In this document: positions 1-5,318 of the stretch, piece by piece | How positions within the stretch are numbered: position 1 is the first letter of the stretch | Layout: each line of letters opens with the position of its first letter | NCBI GenBank assembly: GCA_016206405.1 | Contig: JACQRQ010000103.1 | Span: 1-7,259, forward strand | Length of the DNA stretch: 7,259 bases | Origin: Elusimicrobiota bacterium | GTDB lineage: Bacteria; Elusimicrobiota; Elusimicrobia; O2-12-FULL-59-9 | Reading direction: 5' to 3' | Notes under the pieces: model-generated | The model's database searches: none | The model's input: only the letters and a program-made list of their open reading frames with translations | Told to the model about the DNA's origin: nothing | Translations under genes and position numbers: made by a program

Positions 1-2
1 AT

Positions 3-890
3 TTATTTTAGGCGCCGGGACAAGTCGGCTTTCGCCGGCTGCGGGTCCGGTTCCTGCCGGCGTTTTTGGATTTTCCGGGAGGGGTTGACGGCGGTTTTCT
101 TGTCGGTGATGATTTTGACCATGCCGTCCGGCGTTCCCGTGATTTGCAGAATTTCCGCGACGATGGTGAACACGAATTTCTTGACGATGATGCGGACCCC
201 CTCGATTTTAAGAGAGCTTGGCGCGAGAATTTTCTGGATGACGACCGGTTCAAAAGCGAAATTCTGGCCGTAGGTGGGATGCTCGAATTTAAACTCGCGG
301 CCGCGGTCGTAAATGACGATGACGTGGTTTCTGCCGGCAAAAAGCCCCAGCATGCGGAAGGGCTCGTCGTCTTCATCCTTTCCCGAGATGGCCATGACGG
401 TATTTAAATTGAAATCGAGATTGAGTTGGGCCATCGTCTTTTGGCTGAAAAAATATAGCCTGTCCGGGTTCTGAAAATAGCCGCCCGTAAACAGCTCCAA
501 AGCGCCGAGCTTCTGCCGCTCCGCCTCGGCGATGAACCGGGAAGCGTGCTCGGAGGTCATCTCCCTGGCGTCCGATATCGCGACCGGCAGGGATGAGCGG
601 CTCAGGACATAGGGTTCGATTTGCGCCTGGATCCGGTTTAAATCTTCGTCTGAAATCGGGCTCAAATCGTCCCAAAGATAGGGCGGCATCAACTCCGGTC
701 CCGCCGGGCTTTCCTGCGGCGGCGCCGCCGGGCCAGGATCGACGGCGGGCGGGTTTTCCTCGATGTCCGCGAATTGAAGAAAATCATTCTCGATGCCGAG
801 GTTCGCGGCCTGCAAGCGAGGGCCCCCTTGGGCGCCGGCGATGGCTAGGAGAGAAAGACAGGCTAAAGCGAAAATTCTCGGCAGTCTCAT
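3..890 (-). CDS. Exported protein of unknown function (295 aa)
   Basis: I do not recognise this family. The chosen ATG (888-890) lies one base after the TGA of the upstream peptidase gene. A TTG at 911 in the same frame would add seven residues and overlap that gene, but it would spoil the signal peptide. Residues 1-20 look like a Sec signal peptide (MRLPR, hydrophobic core, AIAGA before Gln21). A Pro/Glu/Ala-rich, probably disordered stretch follows (about 46-70), then a mixed alpha/beta region of about 200 residues (75-268) with beta-rich strands such as NHVIVIYDRG (188-197) and RIIVKKFVFTIVAEILQI (233-250). The tail (271-295) is strongly basic. There is no lipobox and no later transmembrane helix, so a periplasmic or otherwise exported soluble protein is the best guess. 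No clear Shine-Dalgarno precedes the ATG, so translation probably depends on coupling to the peptidase gene. The stop codon is a TAA at 3-5. Confidence 0.8.
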   Translation of the reverse strand: MRLPRIFALACLSLLAIAGAQGGPRLQAANLGIENDFLQFADIEENPPAVDPGPAAPPQESPAGPELMPPYLWDDLSPISDEDLNRIQAQIEPYVLSRSSLPVAISDAREMTSEHASRFIAEAERQKLGALELFTGGYFQNPDRLYFFSQKTMAQLNLDFNLNTVMAISGKDEDDEPFRMLGLFAGRNHVIVIYDRGREFKFEHPTYGQNFAFEPVVIQKILAPSSLKIEGVRIIVKKFVFTIVAEILQITGTPDGMVKIITDKKTAVNPSRKIQKRRQEPDPQPAKADLSRRLK

Positions 891-891
891 G

Positions 892-2076
892 TCATGCCAT
901 AATGGGAACAATCTCGGTCTGGATGGGGGCCGTCGTCACCCGGGCCGCTCGCGCTCCCAAGAATACGTCGATTTCGCTGCGGATTCCAAATTCCTTGAGA
1001 TAAATGCCGGGCTCGATGGAAAAAAGAGTGTTCGGGATGAGGCTGCGCGTTTCCTTGGTTTCAAAATCGTCTATATTGGCGCCGTTCCCATGCACCTCCG
1101 TGCCGATGGAATGACCGGTGCGGTGCGTAAAGCTCTTCCCAAAGCCGGCGTCTTCGATGACTTTGCGGCACACCCTGTCCACCTGGCAGCCTTGGATTTT
1201 CCGCCCGTCCCGGCAGGCGGCGGCCGTGAATTTCACGGCGGCGTCCCTGGCTTTCTGGACCAGGGCGTAAACGCGGGAATATTTTTCTGGAACCGCGCCG
1301 GAGGTAAATGCGGTCCATGTGATGTCGGCGTAAACCGATCCCGGCCGCGCGTTCTTGGCCCAGATGTCCACCAATAGAACCGCCCGCGGGACGATTTTCG
1401 AGTTTCTATCCGAGGGGTCATAATGCGGCACGGCGCTGTTTTTTCCGCAGGCGACGATCGGGGGATGGTCGAAGACCAAACCCGCCCGCGCCATCTTGCC
1501 GGCGAGGTATTTTTGGACGTCCATCTCGCGGATGTTTTTGCGGGCCAGGATGCATTTCTTGACGAGTTTAAAGGCGTCAAAAACAAATTTTCTCAGGAGC
1601 CTCGCGGTCCGGAGGTGGTCCTTGATCTGCCGAGTGGAGACGGCCGCCTCAAAGCTCTGGACCAAATCGGCTGAGGAAAGCACGCGGACGCCATGGGACT
1701 TGATCATTTCCAGAGTTCCGCCGTCGATGCGGGAAACGGTGGGGACTTCGGCTCCGGGCGAATATTCCATGAGGATGCGCTTTGGCTTCTTGAGGATTTG
1801 GCTTAAGGCGCGGTCCAATGAGAGGTAGCCGCCGTAGAGGAGGCGCCCGCCGGGAACTTCGCTCAGGCAGTCCGGTTCGATGGCGTGCACGAGCTTGACG
1901 GGGAGTCCGCTTTTGGGAATCCAATAAAACCAGCGGCGTGTTCGGGTGACGGAGCCGTTGAGCTCCAGGGTTTTGGAGGCGATGGGATTGATTCCCTTGA
2001 AATCGTAAAGGAGCCAGCCGTCGCACTGCCGGCTTCTAACGGCGCGTTGAATTTTTCCGATCTGCGTCGAGGTCAC
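892..2076 (-). CDS. M24-family metallopeptidase (Xaa-Pro aminopeptidase/dipeptidase-like)
   Basis: This is a 394-residue cytoplasmic protein with no signal peptide. Residues 1 to about 145 resemble a creatinase-type N-terminal domain, and residues about 150-390 form the pita-bread M24 domain. All five expected metal ligands are visible: Asp237 (LLVDIWA), Asp251 (YADITWT), His322 (THRTGHSIG), Glu355 (FSIEPGIY) and Glu368 (IRSEIDVF). The accessory histidines His218 (VPHYD) and His329 (EVHGNG) are also present. In the family such enzymes use two divalent metals to cleave peptides, often at Xaa-Pro bonds. The exact substrate cannot be read from sequence, and a prolidase or another M24 hydrolase remains possible. 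Start: the only in-frame start codon after the upstream TAA (2110-2112) is the GTG at 2074-2076, preceded by a weak GGGAA. It lies 19 nt after the stop of the upstream gene, and the next gene starts one base after its TGA, so the three are probably co-transcribed. Confidence 0.9.
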   Translation of the reverse strand: MTSTQIGKIQRAVRSRQCDGWLLYDFKGINPIASKTLELNGSVTRTRRWFYWIPKSGLPVKLVHAIEPDCLSEVPGGRLLYGGYLSLDRALSQILKKPKRILMEYSPGAEVPTVSRIDGGTLEMIKSHGVRVLSSADLVQSFEAAVSTRQIKDHLRTARLLRKFVFDAFKLVKKCILARKNIREMDVQKYLAGKMARAGLVFDHPPIVACGKNSAVPHYDPSDRNSKIVPRAVLLVDIWAKNARPGSVYADITWTAFTSGAVPEKYSRVYALVQKARDAAVKFTAAACRDGRKIQGCQVDRVCRKVIEDAGFGKSFTHRTGHSIGTEVHGNGANIDDFETKETRSLIPNTLFSIEPGIYLKEFGIRSEIDVFLGARAARVTTAPIQTEIVPIMA

Positions 2077-2095
2077 GGTTTCCCGTACGCCGTCG

Positions 2096-2722
2096 CTAAA
2101 TGTCGTGCTTTAACTGCTTGGGATCTAGGCTGCCGTTCCAGGCATATTGCGGCATCGAAAAAAGGCCCTCGAAGATGCCGGTGAGCCCGCCCGCTATAGC
2201 CGCGAAGCCCGCGCCGGGGACGCTGTGGTCCGCGCGGGTCACCTCGTAAGTGTCCCTAAATCCATAATAAGCGCCGGCAAGGATTCCCAGAGGAATCCCG
2301 ATGATGGCCATCAAGAGCTTCTCAAAACCGCAGGTCTTATTGCCTTTGATCGCGGAATTTTCGCCGCTGTTTTCCGGCTTGGGCACCGCGTTGTCAGTGA
2401 TCCGTTCCTGCGTTTTGCCCTCTTCAAGGGACTGCCGCCAATGCCGGCTTCGAGATTGCTCCGAATAGCCCTTGGCCTCCTTTTCGACGTCGCCCGCGGA
2501 GACCCAGTCGCTCGTTTCATAGCCCGGCGTCGCCGGGGTGTCGAAGCCTTCCCTGGATTTCTCGGACGCTTCTTCAGCGGGTTTTTGAGACCAGGTTTTG
2601 GAGGGAGGAAAATACCTCTCTCCGGTCACCGGGTCCTCCAGAGGACGCGAGGCCCAGGCGAACCGGCCGAGGCCGGCGAGCATCAGGTTGACCGCGAAGA
2701 GCAGATGCAGAAACTTTCCCAT
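2096..2722 (-). CDS. Small exported/membrane-associated protein of unknown function (208 aa)
   Basis: The family is not recognised. The ATG at 2720-2722 is preferred over an in-frame ATG at 2758 because it has a good GGAGGG Shine-Dalgarno and begins a convincing signal peptide: MGKFLHLL, a hydrophobic core, and AWA before Ser25. Residues 26-130 are hydrophilic, charged and probably disordered (rich in Lys, Glu, Ser and Pro, with the segment DPVTGERYFPP near the start). The C-terminal third has two Gly/Ala-rich hydrophobic segments, about 133-153 (LLMAIIGIPLGILAGAYYGF) and about 168-189 (PGAGFAAIAGGLTGIFEGLF). They are spaced like glycine-zipper helices and separated by a charged linker, so they may insert in or associate with a membrane. 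It appears to be the first gene of the left-hand unit, with a candidate promoter just upstream. Function is unknown; any envelope role is inference. The stop is TAG at 2096-2098. Confidence 0.75.
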   Translation of the reverse strand: MGKFLHLLFAVNLMLAGLGRFAWASRPLEDPVTGERYFPPSKTWSQKPAEEASEKSREGFDTPATPGYETSDWVSAGDVEKEAKGYSEQSRSRHWRQSLEEGKTQERITDNAVPKPENSGENSAIKGNKTCGFEKLLMAIIGIPLGILAGAYYGFRDTYEVTRADHSVPGAGFAAIAGGLTGIFEGLFSMPQYAWNGSLDPKQLKHDI

Positions 2723-2729
2723 GATAGGA

Positions 2730-2735
2730 CCCTCC
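2730..2735 (-). promoter_or_regulatory. Shine-Dalgarno of the 208-aa protein gene
   Basis: The minus strand reads GGAGGG seven bases before the ATG at 2722. This decides the start in favour of residue 13 of the longest open frame, since the upstream ATG at 2758 has no comparable site. Confidence 0.75.
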
Positions 2736-2753
2736 AAAAAGCGAGATGCCACC

Positions 2754-2762
2754 ATCATATCA
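2754..2762 (-). promoter_or_regulatory. Candidate extended -10 promoter element
   Basis: The minus strand reads TGATATGAT, matching the extended -10 pattern TGnTATnnT of housekeeping sigma factors. It would start transcription near 2747, about 25 nt before the ATG at 2722. No convincing -35 box is present at the expected distance; that position is GC-rich and overlaps a small hairpin. This is a motif match only. Confidence 0.35.
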
Positions 2763-2765
2763 CGC

Positions 2766-2781
2766 GGCGCTTTTTCGCGCC
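2766..2781. other. Small GC hairpin upstream of the candidate promoter
   Basis: A perfect inverted repeat GGCGC / GCGCC encloses a 6-nt loop (TTTTTC on the plus strand). There is no T-tract after the stem on either strand, so it is not a standard intrinsic terminator. It sits where a -35 element would lie for the candidate promoter at 2754-2762. Confidence 0.4.
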
Positions 2782-2828
2782 TGAGACTTTGGGCCTAGCG
2801 CGGAAGAGGTAAAGGACCTAAAGAGAGG

Positions 2829-2844
2829 TAGGCCAAAGGGCCTA
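2829..2844. other. Small hairpin TAGGCC / GGCCTA
   Basis: A perfect 6-bp stem with a 4-nt loop (AAAG on the plus strand) borders the left end of the repeat arrays. No U-rich tail follows on either strand. A related sequence with the AGGT / ACCT pairing lies just to its left (about 2807-2819), giving a short run of similar palindromic pieces. Confidence 0.4.
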
Positions 2845-2850
2845 ATAAAG

Positions 2851-2987
2851 AAGTGGTAGAGTAATTATGGGGAAGTGGTAAAGTGGTAGAGTGGTAAAGT
2901 GATAAGTGGCCAACGGGGAAGTGGTCAAGGGGGAAGTGGTAAAGTGGTAATGAAGAAGTGGTAGAGTGATAAAGTGATAGAGTGATA
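2851..2987 (+). repeat. Degenerate 8-bp tandem array, left arm (GTGRTARA)
   Basis: Reading the plus strand, units such as GTGGTAGA, GTGGTAAA, GTGATAAA and GTGATAGA follow each other, broken in places by 6-7 bp variants (GGGGAA, GGGGGAA, GAAGAA). The variable positions are mostly A/G transitions, so the plus strand is almost free of C. Open frames through the array encode only low-complexity Leu/Tyr/His/Phe/Thr runs and are not taken as genes. Together with the right array it fills most of the only gene-free stretch above 300 bp (2723-3125). Confidence 0.9.
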
Positions 2988-3120
2988 CAAGGGCGGGGAG
3001 AGAGACTGAGTTTCGCCTGCCGTTGCGTGCCCCTTTACACTTTACCACTTTACCACTCTACCACTATATCACTACCTCCCTCTGCCACTCTACCACTCTA
3101 TCACTTTATCACTCTACCAC
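2958..3120. repeat. 27-bp perfect inverted repeat between the two arrays
   Basis: Positions 2958-2984 are the exact reverse complement of 3094-3120, separated by 109 nt. A second perfect inverted match of 20 bp pairs 2882-2901 with 3046-3065. The two pairings cross each other, so they cannot both form in a simple nested hairpin. The right arm starts 6 nt beyond the aspA stop codon, placing the structure in the 3' end of that transcript. About 45 bp of unrelated GC-rich sequence (2988-3032) separates the arrays. Confidence 0.85.
3033..3120 (-). repeat. Degenerate 8-bp tandem array, right arm (GTGRTARA on minus strand)
   Basis: Read on the minus strand from 3120, about ten consecutive octamers fit GTGRTARA or close variants: GTGGTAGA, GTGATAAA, GTGATAGA, GTGGTAGA, GTGGCAGA, GGGAGGTA, GTGATATA, GTGGTAGA, GTGGTAAA, GTGGTAAA. 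It is the same unit as the left array in opposite orientation, and the octamer register is kept better here than on the left. Confidence 0.9.
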
Positions 3121-3125
3121 CTCGT

Positions 3126-4520
3126 TTAACTCGGCTCCCCCGCTACGGCTTTGGGGTGAAACAATTTCTCAAGCTCAGCCTCGGTCAGAAGCTTTTTTTC
3201 CAGAACCACACGGCCGACCGTCGTTTTCCTGGCCAGAGCCTCTTTGAAAACCTCCGCCGCTTTGGCATAGCCGATTTTGGGGTTCAACAGGGCGGCCAAC
3301 GACAGGCTTTTGCCGAAATACTCGTTGCATTTTTCCGTGTCGGCCTGGATGCCCGCGACGCATTTGCGGGTGAAGACGGGCAGAAAATTGATCAGGTATT
3401 GCGTGGCGCTGGTCAAATTGTGGGCGACCAGCGGCGTCATGACGTTGAGGTCCAACTGCCCCGCCTGCGCCGCCAGGTTGTTGGCGCAGTCAAGGCCGAC
3501 GATTTGAAAGGCCACCATGTCGAGGCATTCCGCCATGGAGGGGTTCACTTTGCCCGGCATGATGGAGGAGCCGGGCTGCACGGCGGGCAGAATAATCTCG
3601 GCAAGCCCGGTGGTGGGGCCCGACGCCAAAAGCCGCAGGTCATTGGATATCCGTATCAGCTCGAGCGCCAATTCCTTGAGCGCTCCGGAGACCGTGGCCA
3701 AGGGCCAATGGCTTTGCAGGGCCGCGCGAGGATCGGCCGGGGGCCTCAGTTTGAGGCCGGATATCCGGCTCAAATGCTCGAGCACCGATTTGCGAAATCC
3801 CGGTTTCGTGTTGGTCCCCGTCCCGGCGGCGGTGCCGCTTAAGGCCACGCCGAGGAGATTGTCGCCGCTTTTTTTCAACTCTTCGGCCGCCAGCCCTATC
3901 GTGCTTTGGTACGCCTTGAATTCTTGGCCCAAGGTGATGGGGACGGCGTCCTGCAGGTGCGTTCTCGCGGATTTGATCGTATCCCCGAACTCCTCCGCCT
4001 TTTGGCCGAGAGCCTCCTGAAGCTCCGCCAGCGCCGGGAGGAGGGCTTTGATTTGGAACAGCGCCGCGAGGTGCGCGGCGGTCGGAAAGGTGTCGTTGGT
4101 GGACTGGGCCATATTGACGTGGTCGTTGGGATGCAGATAGGAGGCGTCCCCCTTTTGTTTTCCCGCCTTTTCAAGCGCGCGGTTGCAGAGGACCTCGTTC
4201 ATGTTCATATTGAAAGAGGTTCCGGCTCCGGCCTGAAAGACATCCACCACGAACTGCTCCTGAAGCCCCCCCTCCAGGATTTCGTCGCAAGCCTCCACGA
4301 TGAGTGTCGCCCTTTCGGGGTCCAGGGTTTTTAGATCCCGGTTGGCCAGGGCGCAGGCTTTCTTGATCATGGCATAGGCGCGGATCATGTTCGGATGGGC
4401 TTTGAGTCCGCTGACCGGAAAATTCTCCAACGCGCGGGCCGTTTGGATGCCGTAGTAGGCGTCGCCGGGAACCTCTTTGGAGCCTATGGAATCTTTTTCA
4501 AGCCGCGTTTTTGTGGACAT
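3126..4520 (-). CDS. aspA: Aspartate ammonia-lyase (aspartase)
   Basis: This enzyme converts L-aspartate to fumarate and ammonia, feeding aspartate carbon into the TCA/fumarate pool in the cytoplasm. The 464 residues match the length of the aspartase/fumarase superfamily. The signature GSSIMPGKVNP is at 317-327, with the catalytic-loop serine Ser318 and Lys324 and Asn326. Other conserved blocks are TSFNMNMNEV (101-110), HPNDHVN (130-136), STND (140-143) and THLQDAVP (187-194). Aspartase is favoured over class II fumarase by the N-terminal EVPGDAYYGIQT (fumarases usually have an ALYG-type motif), LLASGPTTGL (297-306) and the C-terminal LLTEAELEKLF. Fumarase activity is the main alternative. 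Start: an ATG with an AGGAGG Shine-Dalgarno four bases upstream. The gene begins 24 nt after batE, so it is probably read through from the bat genes. It ends 6 nt before the inverted octamer arrays. No defects are seen. Confidence 0.93.
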   Translation of the reverse strand: MSTKTRLEKDSIGSKEVPGDAYYGIQTARALENFPVSGLKAHPNMIRAYAMIKKACALANRDLKTLDPERATLIVEACDEILEGGLQEQFVVDVFQAGAGTSFNMNMNEVLCNRALEKAGKQKGDASYLHPNDHVNMAQSTNDTFPTAAHLAALFQIKALLPALAELQEALGQKAEEFGDTIKSARTHLQDAVPITLGQEFKAYQSTIGLAAEELKKSGDNLLGVALSGTAAGTGTNTKPGFRKSVLEHLSRISGLKLRPPADPRAALQSHWPLATVSGALKELALELIRISNDLRLLASGPTTGLAEIILPAVQPGSSIMPGKVNPSMAECLDMVAFQIVGLDCANNLAAQAGQLDLNVMTPLVAHNLTSATQYLINFLPVFTRKCVAGIQADTEKCNEYFGKSLSLAALLNPKIGYAKAAEVFKEALARKTTVGRVVLEKKLLTEAELEKLFHPKAVAGEPS

Positions 4521-4524
4521 AAAT

Positions 4525-4530
4525 CCTCCT
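4525..4530 (-). promoter_or_regulatory. Strong Shine-Dalgarno of aspA
   Basis: The minus strand reads AGGAGG within the 24-nt gap after batE, four bases before the aspA ATG. It is the strongest ribosome binding site in the window and suggests aspA is translated independently of batE, even on a shared transcript. Confidence 0.8.
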
Positions 4531-4544
4531 ATCTCTTCGCCGCC

Positions 4545-5318
4545 TCAATAGTTGACCAGAATTACGGAATCTTTCAGCAGCCATCCCTTCACGCCTTCCT
4601 TCAGCACTCCGATTTCCATCCAGTCCGCCCTTGTCTCCAAGACTTTGACCCGCCTTCCTTCCGGGACCATAAAGCCGACGGAGAAATTTTCTCCCGGGCC
4701 GTTGCGCACCTCGGCGCCGTTGGCGGCGACCACGCCGAGCCCCTTTTCCTGGGAGCTTCTAAGCCACCACCACGAGCCGAAAGCGGCGTCGAGGAGCAGG
4801 AAAATAACGATGAGCCGCCCGAGCAGCGCCTGGAGCGCGGGGTGAGGCCTCAAGCCGGCGGTCGTCCAAGGATAAAGGCTCAGCCACAAAAGCAGTCCGC
4901 ACGATAAAATCCAAAAGGCCGCGGCGACGGCGTTTAAGCTCAGCGCGTGAAACGCCAGAAACAACGGTTTGGGAACGCCGGGCGGATAAAGAGTCTCGCC
5001 GACCCGTTTGAGGCAGAAATCCAAATTGTAGGCGATATCGGCGTCGAGCGGCGCAAGCGCGTAGGCCCTTAAATAGGATGCGGTCGCGAGCCCCAGGTTT
5101 CCGGATTTGAAGTGGGAATTTCCCAGGTTGTAGTGAAGCGCCGCGCTGTGGGGGCTCACGGCGAGCATGTTTTGGTAGAGGGCGATCGCCTGCTCGAATT
5201 GCGACGCCAGATAGAACTCCCCCGCTTTTTTGAAATCGGTCGCGTTCGCCCCGCGGCCCGCGCCGCAGACCGGCATCGCCAACGCCGCGGCCAGAAAGAA
5301 GACCCGCGAATTTCTCAT
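4545..5318 (-). CDS. batE: BatE-like protein: TPR repeats, two membrane segments, SH3-like domain
   Basis: This 257-residue protein starts at the ATG at 5316-5318, which overlaps the batD stop as ATGA and so implies translational coupling; a weak AAGG lies upstream. A longer open frame reaching 5711 is read-through inside batD and is rejected. Residues 1-26 look like a signal peptide (cleavage near ANA/Thr27). Two TPR units follow: about 28-58 (FKKAGEFYLASQFEQAIALY...) and 59-92 (AALHYNLGNSHFKSGNLGLA...), with a capping helix AYNLDFCLKRV. Hydrophobic membrane segments lie at about 119-150 and 163-186. The C-terminal 193-256 resembles a bacterial SH3 domain (AEVRNGPGENFSVGFMVPEG, then DWMEIG and GWLLKDSVILV). 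TPR, membrane and SH3 modules directly after BatD match the architecture known for BatE in Bacteroidota. In Bat operons such proteins are thought to scaffold a membrane complex with BatA/B/D; the biochemical role is not established. Confidence 0.8.
   Translation of the reverse strand: MRNSRVFFLAAALAMPVCGAGRGANATDFKKAGEFYLASQFEQAIALYQNMLAVSPHSAALHYNLGNSHFKSGNLGLATASYLRAYALAPLDADIAYNLDFCLKRVGETLYPPGVPKPLFLAFHALSLNAVAAAFWILSCGLLLWLSLYPWTTAGLRPHPALQALLGRLIVIFLLLDAAFGSWWWLRSSQEKGLGVVAANGAEVRNGPGENFSVGFMVPEGRRVKVLETRADWMEIGVLKEGVKGWLLKDSVILVNY

Noticed and set aside
793..1377. Plus-strand open frame of 194 codons, and similar ones opposite the M24 and aspA genes
   Set aside because: They are antisense shadows of genes with complete catalytic motifs, with no ribosome binding site or recognisable domain.
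2829..2844. Intrinsic terminator for the aspA unit
   Set aside because: The stem is only 6 bp and no U-tract follows on either strand; the hairpin at 2766-2781 fails for the same reason.
2851..3120. CRISPR array
   Set aside because: The units are 8 bp, contiguous and degenerate, without unique spacers, and no cas genes are nearby.
2842..3247. Open frames through the octamer arrays on both strands (encoding Leu/Tyr/His/Phe/Thr runs), including a plus-strand frame running on to 3842
   Set aside because: The translation is only the repeat read in frame; beyond it the plus-strand frame is antisense to aspA. There is no ribosome binding site and no domain-like sequence.
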